Below, piece by piece: positions 20,823 to 32,023 of a stretch of 64,000 nt of DNA. The notes beneath the pieces were generated by a model. It was not told the DNA's origin, ran no database searches, and saw only the letters and a program-made list of their open reading frames with translations. Position 1 is the first letter of the stretch. The number at the start of each line of letters is the position of its first letter. Source of the stretch: Agrypnia vestita. Its lineage: Eukaryota; Arthropoda; Insecta; Trichoptera; Phryganeidae. A program made the translations under genes and the position numbers. The stretch is taken from contig JADDOH010000132.1 in the NCBI GenBank assembly GCA_016648135.1, positions 434,001-498,000 on the forward strand, read 5' to 3'.

Positions 20823-22108
20823 TTAGGTCTTTACATATGAAATTGACGTTTTGCCGTACTGGCAAATTTGATCTCAAATATCTTCTCTTTGGTTAGGAAT
20901 TGCAAATCCAAATTTATACAGCTATTTACTCATGTATTTGTGTTTTGAAAATTATAATTCATTTGTTTTTTCCTCAATTGTTTTTTTCTTTGCGTCACTC
21001 AGTTTACAAAATGAAAAACTTGAAATATCGCGTTATTTACGAGTACGAGTTCCACCGTGGCACCAGTGCTGCAGAAACGGCTCGAAGGATTAATGATGTG
21101 TATGGCGACGGTGCCGCAAAAGAAAACACAGTGCGTTTTTGGTTCCAACGTTTTCGTTCTGGAAATTTCGACCTGCAGAACAAGCCCCGTGGACGGCCGG
21201 AGACCAAAGTTGATAATGAAGAATTGAAGGCTATTGTGGAAGCGGATCCATCGCAAACCACATCCGAGTTAGCTGCAGGCTGCGGTGTTAGTGATAAATC
21301 TGTTTTAATCCACTTGAAGCAAATTGGTAAGGTGAAAAAGCTTGAAAGGTGGGTACCTCACGAATTGAGTGAAGCAAATCAACAAACGCGCGTTGACTGC
21401 TGCGTTGCATTACTCAACCGGCACAATAATGAAAAGATTTTAAATCTAATCATTACCTGTGATGAAAAGTGGATCCTGTACGATAATCGGAAGCGCTCAT
21501 CGCGATGGCTGAACCCTGCCGAACCAGCCAAACCATGCCCCAAGCGAAAATTGACTCCAAAAAAGTTACTTGTGAGCGTTTGGTGGACTAGTGCTGGTGT
21601 CGTTCACTACAGCTTTCTTAAATCTGGCCAGATGATTACGGCAGATGTCTATTGTCAGCAACTGCAAACCATGATGGAAAAGCTAGCTGCTAAACAACCG
21701 AGGCTGGTTAATCGCTCTAGGCCACTGCTGCTTCATGATAACGCTAGACCACACACTGCACAACAGACGGCTACCAAATTAGAGGAGCTTCAATTGGAAT
21801 GTCTAAGACATCCACCGTACTCTCCGGACCTTGCCCCAACAGATTACCATTTTTTTCGAAATTTGGATAACTTCTTGCAAAGGAAAAAATTCAACTCCGA
21901 TGGGGCAGTCCAAACCGCCTTCAAAGATTTTATTGATTCCCGTCCGAATGGTTTTTTTAGTAAAGGGATCGATGAACTACCTATGAGATGGCAAAAGTGC
22001 ATAGATAGCAATGGTACATACTTTGATTAAATAAATATATTATAATAAAAAAAAATCGGCTTTATGTTCCTCCCATACTAAACGCCAATTTCATATGTAA
22101 GGACCTAA
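20823..22108 (+). mobile_element. Full-length mariner transposon (copy 1)
   Basis: 1286 bp bounded by TTAGGTCTTTACATATGAAA on the left and the inverse of TTAGGTCCTTACATATGAAA on the right, with two mismatches in the first ~26 bp. TA lies at each side, the expected target duplication of mariners. It holds an intact transposase. A sister copy of identical length is at 28886-30171, differing at about 18 positions in total. Both are young insertions. The subfamily was not assigned. Confidence 0.95.
21011..22030 (+). CDS. Mariner transposase, intact
   Basis: 339 codons, close to the usual ~345 of mariner transposases. The N-terminal half holds helix-turn-helix DNA-binding regions (YEYEFHRGTSAAETARRIND, then a GRPETK AT-hook-like turn and TSELAAGCGVSDKSVLIHLK). 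WVPHEL follows near residues 115-120. The DD34D catalytic triad is visible as TCDEKW (first Asp), LLHDNARPHTA (second Asp) and YSPDLAPTDYHFF (third Asp). The start at 21011 matches family length; the frame is open about 111 nt further upstream, but that part reads as element 5' UTR. Asp positions are intact and no stop is present, so the protein could be functional. Relative to copy 2, some changes replace residues I would expect in the family (for example Leu for Arg just before IITCDEKW). Confidence 0.95.
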   Translation: MKNLKYRVIYEYEFHRGTSAAETARRINDVYGDGAAKENTVRFWFQRFRSGNFDLQNKPRGRPETKVDNEELKAIVEADPSQTTSELAAGCGVSDKSVLIHLKQIGKVKKLERWVPHELSEANQQTRVDCCVALLNRHNNEKILNLIITCDEKWILYDNRKRSSRWLNPAEPAKPCPKRKLTPKKLLVSVWWTSAGVVHYSFLKSGQMITADVYCQQLQTMMEKLAAKQPRLVNRSRPLLLHDNARPHTAQQTATKLEELQLECLRHPPYSPDLAPTDYHFFRNLDNFLQRKKFNSDGAVQTAFKDFIDSRPNGFFSKGIDELPMRWQKCIDSNGTYFD

Positions 22109-22639
22109 TATTAGTTTATTGTAATCGCGCAGAATACAATTTATGTTATTAATTTCCTGGTGCATATATAAGAAAAAATAATTAAGCAATCGTAAAAAAT
22201 GCTATGCGAAGCATTGTGTGCACACAAATGCAGTGAAATATTATTTTAATTCAAGATTACAATTACAGTTGCCACCGCAGATTACAGATTACAAAATTAC
22301 AAATGCATAGCTGGAGGTCCTCGATTTGAATTAATTGATTTCGTACCATGTTACTACTTGGAGTACTAAGTCGTTAGCTTTGTTTATGAACCTAAATGTT
22401 TAAAATACATTTTTTAAAGGTTAACTTGCCTATTGATTGAGAAATAATTGGTCTAGTCGATATGTTATTTCAGTTCAATGCTAAAATCCACAAACATATA
22501 CTTAGTTAGTACCTATCTTTAATATTTTTGATGTTATCAGACAAAAGTATTATTGAGTCGCTGAAATCAGTAGTGAGATATGTCGCACACATACAAAAAA
22601 AAATATTTTAACCACCAAAACACTGGAAACACCAATGGA
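22109..22639. other. AT-rich intergenic DNA, nothing recognised
   Basis: No supported feature. Confidence 0.5.
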
Positions 22640-23131
22640 ATTCTGGTACCAACACTGATGTATGGAAGCGAAGCCTGGAGCTGGCAGAAGAGGAACGAAA
22701 GTAGATTGAATGCAGTGGAGATGAGATCCCTCAGGCGTATGTGTGACAAATCAATTTATGACAGAGTAAAGAATGCAGATATTAGGAATGAATGTAAAGC
22801 TGATTTTAGCATAATTACTAGAATTAAAAATGGGTCGCTCAGATGGTTTGGGTATGTTGAGCGAATGAATGATAAAAGAATGGTAAGAAAGATATATAAT
22901 GCAAGTGTTGACGGTGTCAGAAAGAGAGGGCGATCGCGGAAGGCGTGGCATGATCAGATTAACTAGATACTGGAAGATGGTCCCGTTAGAAGCCTCAACA
23001 ACCAGCGAGCTTGCATGCGAAGATGTATGAATGTGGATGAGGCGAGAGTTGTATGTCAGGACAGAAGAGTGTGGCGGTCTATCTTCTCTGCCTACCCCCA
23101 CGGGGAAACGACGTGATGGTAAGTAAGTAAG
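22640..23131 (+). mobile_element. Truncated non-LTR retrotransposon with (TAAG)n tail
   Basis: A frame from about 22640 to 22966 reads LMYGSEAWSW, VEMRSLRRMC, GSLRWFGYVERMNDKRMVRK and RKRGRSRKAWHDQIN, the last ~105 residues of a reverse transcriptase of a common insect non-LTR group. A 3' UTR follows with GAAGAGTGTGGCGGTC and CACGGGGAAACGACGTGATGG. The element ends in (GTAA)n at 23113-23131, a microsatellite-like tail typical of this class. It is 5' truncated with no catalytic domain. The 8505-8835 piece is an older copy. The start codon seen upstream at 22580 lies outside the element and is not real. Confidence 0.85.
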
Positions 23132-24304
23132 TAACCACCAAAACACAAATTGGTACAATTCGTTCTCATAATACTCATTGTCATAATCAAAGAACATAAT
23201 CAATAGGAAGTATCTATAAATATACCTGAATTCAATAAAATAGCCATGCAATATCATTACATATACACCTAGGAATTAAGTACTTCAATAGTCTGCCAGT
23301 TAACATAAGAACCCAAAATAATTATATCATATTTAAAAATAGGCCGACAGTTCAGGGTTAGAGTAAACAAGCCTTAAATGACATTTTTTCACGGTCGAAT
23401 AAGACCGACACTTCAGTGACAAGTCACCCCCCTTGAAGATGAGAAGTGCTATCTGCTCGAAACGACAACTGTCCTTCTCAAGACAAACTAATGCGGGATA
23501 ATCGTGAATCTTAAATTCAACATATAATACGCATAACGAACGTTGATAACTTTTTCTGGACTTCACTATTCTTCTACTGATATAATTTTAAATAACTCAC
23601 TTTATAAAAAATTATTTTATGTAGTTTAAGCTAAGCCGGCTGCTTTGAACTAATAATTTCATTTCTAACTGCTCGCCTATTTAACGGAAGAGTCCTCTGG
23701 ATCATAGGACGGAGGGTAAATTGAATTGGGCTTGTCTAATTTGGGGTGCATATTTATAATTCAGCTAATAAAATATGTAAATATTTATAAATACCGGTTA
23801 TGGTGTGATGGAGACATTTGCTACGGTTCGTACAATGATGGTATAATTTGTAAATCGTATCTGTGAAAAAGAATGGTCTAACATCATTTTTATTACCCCA
23901 TATTTATTTTGAAAATTATAATTACTTAATGCACGTGTAAGATATGAATTTTTTCTAAAATGCACTGGATTGACGAAATCTTCACGTTCTGTGGAAATAG
24001 GCATAGCAAGCAATAATGAACCAAAAAAAATCACATGAAACTTATTCATACAGAGTGGACAGAAAACGGCTGATGATATTACATACACATGATGTGGCAT
24101 ACACTGATCACTTTAACGACGATACCTCTGCATATACATATAATATGTGGTCTGGACAAAAGAAAGAAGCTGTATTGAAAAAAATTATAATCCAAGAGTT
24201 TAAAAATCATAGATTAATGGATTGAAGAGATCCATGTCGCCGAATTTAGTGTTGAATAAATTAGACGAGCGATATTTATTCTTCTTCTTTCATATGGTGG
24301 CGGA
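23132..24304. other. Intergenic DNA with a possible PLE scar (23425-23475)
   Basis: CTTGAAGATGAGAAGTGCT followed by ATCTGCTCGAAACGACAACT has the CTGAAGATG ... GAAACG wording of Penelope-like terminal repeats, but no partner arm was found. Nothing else was recognised. Confidence 0.35.
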
Positions 24305-24985
24305 TCAGAGGGGGACATCTAAGTTTGTGAGCCAGTCTAGGGCTTCTGGAGTTCCTGTGGACCTTATCTGTTTCGCCGGAGAATGACCACATGTTCGGTG
24401 GTCTGCACCGCACCGCATTCATACATCGCCGACTCTTTAAGGCCCCATCTATGCATTATGTATTTGGATGTCCAGAGTTTACGAGGCAGTGGGGTCATGT
24501 ATGAGTTGTGAATTTCCATCTGTCCTCTGAGCTGACCGGGGAAGCCTCTCTACTCCCATCCAGAAGGATTTTCGAGACGAGAAACGATATCTTCGTGCAA
24601 AGGTATTGCCCTATTTTGCAGCGCCTTCTTGTGTTCCCTCAATGTAGCAATCTCTCACCTGATATTTGGCGAGATTATATTAGCAAGTACGGGGAGCCAA
24701 GAGAGGGAAGTAGATTTCAAAATACCGCTGATGGTCTCATTGTGGCAAAAATCTGGACATCGACTAAGGAGGTATGAGCGCTTCTAGCCCTTACTGGAGC
24801 ACAATATTCGTCTGCTAAGAAGACTAACGCAACAGAAGTTCAGAGCTTATTGGCGTCGCATCACCAGCTAGTTAACTGTCTATGTTAAGCCTTATTCTGG
24901 GTTTTTTGGTCACTGTTTCCATGTGTTATCAGTAATTCCGGCTCCTGTTCAATGTAACTCCAAGATAAGCAAAATTTATAACATA
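24305..24985 (-). pseudogene. Non-LTR retrotransposon polymerase C-terminal remnant
   Basis: Minus strand from about 24985: NFAYLGVTLNRSRNY (the family's FKYLGV.LDR motif), then decayed sequence, then KLWTSKYIMHRWGLKESAMY followed by ECGAVQTTEHVV (the CDCG..QT..H zinc-knuckle-like end block), and in a second frame TPEALDWLTNLDVPL with its stop at 24305. This order is the tail of a Jockey/RTE-like polymerase. Frameshifts make it inactive. Its upstream part is cut by the repeat at about 24995. Confidence 0.75.
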
Positions 24986-24994
24986 TTTATATGA

Positions 24995-25300
24995 ATTAAA
25001 AGAAAATACTTTGATAAAACCTTTCACTGAATAAACAACATGTTTCGAGGCCAACGATCCCTTCATCAGTATAAAACGTATAGTATAGCGAGACCAGAGC
25101 AACATTCCCTCTAATATGGGAGTAGGTACCAACAAGTGCACACTAAAAATTGATTGAGCAGCAAATGAGCGATTTTTTCAACACCGTCTGTTTGAGTTAT
25201 GTATTCTTTATTATTAATAATAAATATATTTCATCTATATATTGTATCCCGATGAAGGGACCATTGGCCATGTTGATTATTCAATAAATAGTGGTTTCTT
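24995..25300. mobile_element. Penelope-like terminal-repeat pair (family C), probable
   Basis: 25025-25075 (AACAACATGTTTCGAGGCCA ... CCCTTCATCAG) recurs inverted at 25245-25285 (CCGATGAAGGGACCATTGGC ... ATTCAATAAATA). On the minus strand the left arm reads CTGATGAAGGG ... CCTCGAAACATG, the hammerhead-like order of Penelope-like repeats. No protein is left inside. Part of the insert (AGCGAGACCAGAGCAACATT) is repeated at 28349. Confidence 0.45.
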
Positions 25301-25477
25301 TGTATTAATAAAAATGGTAAACTTTTTGATGAAAATTATATTCCTAAAACAAAATAATACCTAAAAATGCCTCAAATAAAAAAAATTACGTCACTTCACT
25401 AAAGACCAAGAACTCTGTAAGCATACAGAATAGTAGAGCGTCAGATAGTAAACAGTAGGTACATTAAGAGGCCTTGG

Positions 25478-26605
25478 GAGAGTAAAATTTAGGTAGAAAT
25501 TGGGTGATTTTCTGCAATGTGATAATTTTTTATTGGTACATATTAAACAAATTTTTTTATTTTTTTATTTAATATTACTTACAGCTTTATTAAATTTTTT
25601 ATAGTCTATTTAAAGTACATATATTGATACATAAATTTTTTTTCGCTGTAAAGAGACAAAAAGAGACTAACTCTTGTGTCTGGAGAGGGACTTACACTTT
25701 TACAGTTTTTTTGCAATGGTATTTCTCTTCTACAAGAAGTAGGAGAGGAGTATTATTTTATTATAATATATAATACACATATCTACAATATCCTTCCTCC
25801 AACCTTCAAAAATATAGAAAAGATTGAAGAGTTCCAAAAAAAGACAAAAGTATGGCTAAATCAAGTCAATGCAGATAAATTAAAAGGTGTATTAAAAACA
25901 GCGTAGAAATTTTAAAATATAAAATAAATACATAGATATAAACTATTCCGCCTCAGGAAAGGAACCCCTAGTGGGAGACAAAAATATCAATAATAACATT
26001 GTACATACATACTATTATATTAAATATGTTAAATTGTATCTGAATAGAACCTAATTTAAAAAAAAAAAAAATTTAAAAAAAATGGCTGCGTCGTGTCTAT
26101 TTGCAAAGACCTCCTCTTCCGTGACTGACAAGCCACATTATCTGGTGAAAGTTTGTTCGAGACAGAAAAGACTTATTTGAAATGAAATATCACAATGTAG
26201 CATATGGATTATTTTACCTGATAAATAAATCATTTGTTAAAAACAAAGTTTAATAAAAAATTTTGAGGGAATTATTTTTTTATCAAATTGATCACGAAAA
26301 ACGGTTTTTTCAAATCGGACATGCTACATTATAAGTATTTCATTTCTAAGTACATAAGTACATGATCTTCTTTTCTTTCTCGAATAAACGAGTGCCGGGA
26401 AATGTTGCATGTCAGTCACGGAGGCGGAGCTCCATGGAAATAGACATGACGCGGCGATTTTGTATTTTTTTTTCAAAAATTTTACAATAAAATAATATAT
26501 TAATTTGCGCCTTACTAACTGCCAACAAACAAAAATAAAAAGAATAAATTATGTCGTTGTAAAATATTACCCAATTTCTTCTTAATTTTTGTTCTCAAGG
26601 AGTGG
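25478..26605. repeat. Large foldback repeat
   Basis: The ends match inversely (GAGTAAAATTTAGGTAGAAA / the inverse of 26570-26595). A long central inverted repeat has arms at about 26075-26215 and 26320-26465, sharing GTGTCTATTT, CTCC.CTTCCGTGACTGAC, TCGAGA.AGAAAAGA and AATGTAGCAT. No open frame of note. A half copy is at 28436-28620. Class unknown. Confidence 0.6.
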
Positions 26606-28328
26606 TGTACCCGTTAAATTGTTGATAATACGTTGATCCTTAAAAAATCATTTTAAAAAAGTTGTATGAATATCATTGGATTATATAGTACAGTCGGGAC
26701 AGTTTTGAAAATAATAATATACATATTTTCTAAGATAAGTATAATTGCTATAAAAATAAATCTTTCCTGCTGGTCTTCTGCGATCAGTTTTAATCCTCCA
26801 ATCAATTAATGAGTAAGTGAGAGTATCGTGCCGTTGGACCATTAATCAAATTGAATTCGAACACAAAATTTGAACTTAAATTGAAAAATAGTATATCAAA
26901 AAAATAGATAAAAAAATTCTACACTACTATTGAAAATGCAATGAGATTCATCGAACTAAATTAATTATGATTTCTTAATGAGTGTACTTAACATAACGAA
27001 GCTATCGTGTAGGAGGACTAAAATTATTAACGGTGTGTCGGACTTCCCTGAATTTCTTACAAATGATTAATAACAGAGTACCTGGGCGGTCTGTTTCGCG
27101 AAGGAGCGAGTTATTCTACTAGGCACCCAGCGCACTAACTGTAGTATGAATTCGACTACAGTTCGTATACAGTTGAATAGCCTTAATAATCAATACAGTT
27201 CTGTTGACATATTTAATGCTGGTACACTATACACATTTAAAAGACAAATCTACTCGTCTTCTATTTTATAGTTTTCCTTTATATGTGATCTATTATTTGT
27301 TGTATTTATCTTTTTGAAAATTTTTCAATTTTAAATCATTTTCTTCTTTTTTTTCTACTATTTACTTATTGTATTTTATTATAACGTTTGTATTTATATT
27401 GTTAATATTATTTCATTTTTGTCATGTTATTCCTATGTACTTAGATAGCTTCTTTACTTTTTTATATGACGTAAAAGTTAAAATCAGGACGTGTATTAAT
27501 ATTATTAATAAATAAATAAAAATCCTCCATATAGCAGCCTAAAATCTCGTAAAGTTTTGATCGAAAACAGAACAGGAAAAATAAAATTAGTAAAATGTTC
27601 TCCCTTAATTATTAAAACCGCGTTCAAACCATAAAAGCATGCTCCAGTGCTCGATTTCCTGGCGGTTTACAGCGAACCTGGCCTAAAATACTTATTAAAA
27701 TCAAAAGCAGTAAATCTTTTTATTAATAAGAGTGAAATGGTATGTATTACGGGAGTTCTTCAGAAATTTACATGAAGACATTAAATAATGGCCGAATTGT
27801 TGCAGAGGAAGCGGTAATTAGAGGGTTCCATTATCAGGGCGTGGTGCAACAGTCAAAATGTTGCTAGTTTATCATTCTCCGCTCTCCGCGGCTCCCGCGC
27901 TTCTGCTGCAAACTAATTTATATCCGAATTTTAATAAAGAAAACGATAAATATTGTTAAAACTTATGCAACAAGATAACGCGTTTTAATCAAAAATTTGA
28001 CGAAAATAAAATATTACCCAAAGCAATTAAATGCCTAAATATTGCTGGAAATAAAAATTTACCACAATTAATGCGATTTTGAGAATAACAATTTAATTAG
28101 TTTAATGCGCGGGTAGGTCTTCATCCTGCCTCAGATATTTCGGAAGACAATAAAATTTTATTTTATTTCGTCCATCAATCTTGGCTGGCTAGACGTGGAG
28201 GTCCACCTCCGTCGACCATTCTAGCACACAGTAAAACATCGTACAAAATATAAATTTTACGAAATTAATTACCTATTTTAAAACAAGATTAAATTAATCC
28301 TATTTCAATGGCATTTTATGTCAGATTC
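26606..28328. promoter_or_regulatory. Intergenic DNA with a GC-elevated island (27785-27910)
   Basis: The island has GGTAATTAGAGGG, CAGGGCGTGGTGC and CTCCGCGGCTCCCGCGC within AT-rich DNA and homeodomain-type TAATTA cores nearby, but no reading frame. It could be a conserved regulatory element. The rest is unremarkable. Confidence 0.2.
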
Positions 28329-28625
28329 AATGTCCAAGACACTACAGCGAGACCAGAGCAACATTATGGGAGTACCTATCTACTAGAGAGCCCTAAACAA
28401 ATCTTCTTATCTGTTTAGAACTACGGGGAAAGGTTGCTTATCAGTCACGGAGGAGGAGCTCCACGAAAATAGACATGACGCGACCATCTTGCTATTTTTT
28501 CAAAAATTTTACAATAAAATAATAAGTTTGATATTTACCTTAATAAGTGCGAATAAAAAAAATCATCTCTTTGTAAAAAATCACCCAATTTCTACTTAAA
28601 TTTTACTCTATTAGGGAGATTTAAA
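28329..28625. repeat. Half copy of the 25.5-kb foldback repeat
   Basis: GTCACGGAGGAGGAGCTCCA, AATAGACATGACGCG, TTTTACAATAAAATAATA and AATCACCCAATTTCTACTTA match 26410-26590. AGCGAGACCAGAGCAACATT at 28349 matches 25088. Confidence 0.65.
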
Positions 28626-28885
28626 CCCTTAAAATGTTCATTTTTAATGGTACTTAAAGTCGCGTATTCAGCTCTTGCTCGGTGATTGAAATTCCTCATA
28701 TATTTGGAAATCAAAAGCATATTACCTATTTAATGAATAATCTAATTTAACCTAACCTGACCTAACTAGAGGGCAATTGTTTATTTTATTATATTGAATT
28801 TAGCCATAAACCATAGCCACATTGAAGTACCCATAAATTGTATGCGTGATGATATAACAATAATGATCGTCATGAAATATTTATA

Positions 28886-30171
28886 TTAGGTCCTTACATA
28901 TGAAATTGGCGTTTTGCCGTACTGGCAAATTTGATCTCAAATATCTTCTCTTTGGTTAGGAATTCCAAATCCAAATTTATACAGCTATTTACTCATGTAT
29001 TTGTGTATTGAAAATTATAATTAATTTGTTTTTTCCTCAATTGTTTTTTTCTTTGCGTCACTCAGTTTACAAAATGAAAAACTTGAAATATCGCGTTATT
29101 TACGAGTACGAGTTCCACCGTGGCACCAGTGCTGCAGAAACGGCTCGAAGGATTAATGATGTGTATGGCGACGGTGCCGCAAAAGAAAACACAGTGCGTT
29201 TTTGGTTCCAACGTTTTCGTTCTGGAAATTTCGACCTGCAGAACAAGCCCCGTGGACGGCCGGAGACCAAAGTTGATAATGAAGAATTGAAGGCTATTGT
29301 GGAAGCGGATCCATCGCAAACCACATCCGAGTTAGCTGCAGGCTGCGGTGTTAGTGATAAAACTGTTTTAATCCACTTGAAGCAAATTGGTAATGTGAAA
29401 AAGCTTGAAAGGTGGGTACCTCACTAATTGAGTGAAGCAAATCAACAAACGCGCGTTGACTGCTGCGTTGCATTACTCAACCGGCACAATAATGAAGGGA
29501 TTTTAAATCGAATCATTACCTGTGATGAAAAGTGGATCCTGTACGATAATCGGAAGCGCTCATCGCAATGGCTGAACCCTACCGAACCAGCCAAACCATG
29601 CCCCAAGCGAAAATTGACTCCAAAAAAGTTACTTGTGAGCGTTTGGTGGACTAGTTCTGGTGTCGTTCACTACAGCTTTCTTAAATCTGGCCAGACGATT
29701 ACGGCAGATGTCTATTATCAGCAACTGCAAACCATGATGGAAAAGCTAGCTGCTAAACAACCGAGGCTGGTTAATCGCTCTAGGCCACTGCTGCTTCATG
29801 ATAACGCTAGACCACACGCTGCACAACAGACGGCTACCAAATTAGAGGAGCTTCAATTGGAATGTCTAAGACATCCACCGTACTCTCCGGACCTTGCCCC
29901 AACAGATTACCATTTTTTTCGAAATTTGGATAACTTCTTGCAAAGGAAAAAATTCAACTCCGATGGGGCAGTCCAAACCGCCTTCAAAGATTTTATTGAT
30001 TCCCGTCCGAATGGTTTTTTTAGTAAAGGGATCGATGAACTACCTATGAGATGGCAAAAGTGCATAGATAGCAATGGTACATACTTTGATTAAATAAATA
30101 TATTATAATAAAAGAAAATCGGCTTTATGTTCCTCCCATACTAAACGCCAATTTCATATGTAAGGACCTAA
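28886..30171 (+). mobile_element. Full-length mariner transposon (copy 2)
   Basis: 1286 bp, the same length as copy 1, bounded by TTAGGTCCTTACATATGAAA and its inverse, with TA on each side. The two ends are better matched than in copy 1. The transposase carries one premature stop. About 98.6 percent identical to copy 1 by direct reading. Confidence 0.95.
29074..30093 (+). pseudogene. Mariner transposase with one premature stop
   Basis: The same 339-codon frame as copy 1, but codon 118 is TAA (29425-29427) where copy 1 has GAA, inside the WVPHEL motif just after the DNA-binding half. Reading resumes in frame and keeps all three catalytic Asp (TCDEKW, HDNARPHAA, YSPDLAPTDY). There are no indels. 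The truncated product would be a 117-residue DNA-binding fragment without the catalytic domain. Compared with copy 1 the coding region differs at 12 bases in 11 codons, none silent, all between codons 97 and 246. Confidence 0.95.
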
Positions 30172-30398
30172 TATGCAATAGATATGAAATACCTATATGA
30201 TATAAATTACTTTAGAAATTGTTAATTGAATAAAAATACAAATAAATAAAAATATGTTGGTACTTTACACGATAGATATAAGTTTGTTAAATTACCTTGA
30301 TATTATTACAATTATATACCTATTAGTCAACATGCAGTTTTATTGTTTTTTTAATTGTTAATTGCAATAAAATGCTATTTTTTAATATCGGTTTACAG

Positions 30399-30648
30399 TC
30401 TGAAAATATGTCAATATTGCTTTGTGAGTGAAGAGTGGTACCCAATATTTCGAAGCAGAATGCCGCAAACAGGAGAGGAAGAAGTAAAGGAAGGCGGGAA
30501 AGTTAGTCCACCGCCCGCGCCGGTGTCTTCTAACGCCCAAAATACTGCAGAACTTGTAGATCGAGGATTAGAGTCTTCAGCCATCAGTGGACCCACAATC
30601 GTGAAAGACAATCCTCCTGGGATTCTAGGCACAGCCGATGATAAATAA
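30399..30648 (+). CDS. Candidate terminal exon of an unrecognised gene
   Basis: Preceded by ATATCGGTTTACAG, a usable acceptor ending at 30398. The exon supplies one base of a split codon, then 82 codons and a stop at 30646. The peptide starts LKICQYCFVSEEWYPIFRSR and then turns acidic and Pro/Ser-rich (GEEEVKEGG, PPPAPVSS, ending LGTADDK), which looks like a disordered C-terminus. AATAAA overlaps the stop and could be the polyadenylation signal. Base composition is richer in G+C than the flanks. The minus strand is also open, and no family was recognised. Upstream exons would lie left of the mariner at 28.9 kb or further. Confidence 0.4.
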
Positions 30649-31937
30649 AATAATACTAATATAATGATAATTAATCCTTTACATCTACATATCTCTTAAA
30701 TATGGGTCGCTTGCTCTTAAATAAATTAATGTTATTAGTATAAAGAATCGTTTATGATCGTAGTAAACTGTTTTTGACTGCATTCTTGAATATCTAGCTA
30801 TCGGTCAATGTCAGTCGGTCAAAGATAACAGCAACAAATTATGATCGTTTACGATCAATAACTTGTGGCATCCCGACTACCCGCATCCTTTTATTGCAAC
30901 AACTCAACAGTAATATACAACAGTCACCTGGCCCTGGAAGAGCTCCATCCTGGACGTGCTTACGTCATCCACGGCCTCCGCAGCCTGTCCTGGTGACCAC
31001 CATAAATTAACATTTACAGCATGTTTACATTTTTACTTATTAAATATAATCGCTTTATTTGAATGTGTTTGTACGGTTTGCCTTTCACACAGTTTTACTG
31101 TTTTATTGCGGTCGTATATTTATTTTATTCTCTTCACGGGTTTGGCCCGCCTTGGACTTGGGTTTCCATTTTTGTTGGTTTATAGCTTTATTGCCTCCTC
31201 AGCATTTTGTATATTTTTCTAAGGAAATAAGACACAGCTTTTTCTTTGTTTTCTAAAGCTTTGAAATGACACAAGCAACGAATACAAACTCCATTGAAAA
31301 AAAAAACAGAAATTTATCTATTTTATTGTTGATTTAATTAGATATTCGTTCGACACGTGTTACGTAGTTAAATAAATAAATATTATAGAAAGCAATAAAA
31401 CATTTTTTAGATCAGATTTTTTATATGACTTAGCAGAGCGGTTGCATAAATTGTATATTAACATGTACCTGTATAAATCATAGAGAAACATATCTTATTC
31501 CATTTCATATGCTTATTTATTATTCGACACCCACAATTATAAATATTCAATTTGTTTACTTTAACTTTTAAAATGCATCATATATACCTAATGAATAAAT
31601 TTTTTCTATGACGAAAAAAACAATATAATTGAATCAATATTGATAAAATACTGTACATACATACGTAAATTAATTGAAAACTAACCATTTTAGTTCTCAA
31701 ATGATTTGAATTTACAAGTATACATATATTGACAATGTCGTTTAACTATAATAAATAACGCATAGGTACCAAATATCCATAACATATAAATAAATAGTAA
31801 AACTTGCTTGGCGATAGTGTCTTATGTGGTCTTATGTATGAAAAATGTATAAATATGAGCGAAATTGAATGTATATAAGGAAGAATTGTTGGAGTAATTA
31901 ATAAATTAATACAACTAAAATTTATTTTTTAACCGCA
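30649..31937. other. Intergenic DNA, nothing recognised
   Basis: Mildly GC-richer near 30930-31000; no supported feature. Confidence 0.5.
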
Positions 31938-32023
31938 AAAAAATATATCTATATTTTTTCACAATATATAAAGCAAAGCAAAAAATATATCTATATTTTT
32001 TTACATTATATAAAGCAAAGCAA
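31938..32023. repeat. 42-bp tandem duplication
   Basis: AAATATATCTATATTTTTT.ACA.TATATAAAGCAAAGC appears twice, with offset 42 bp. Confidence 0.8.

Noticed and set aside
20900..21010. N-terminal extension of the mariner transposase to an upstream ATG
   Set aside because: Family length and the sister copy place the start at 21011; the extra stretch is hydrophobic chance translation of the element's 5' UTR.
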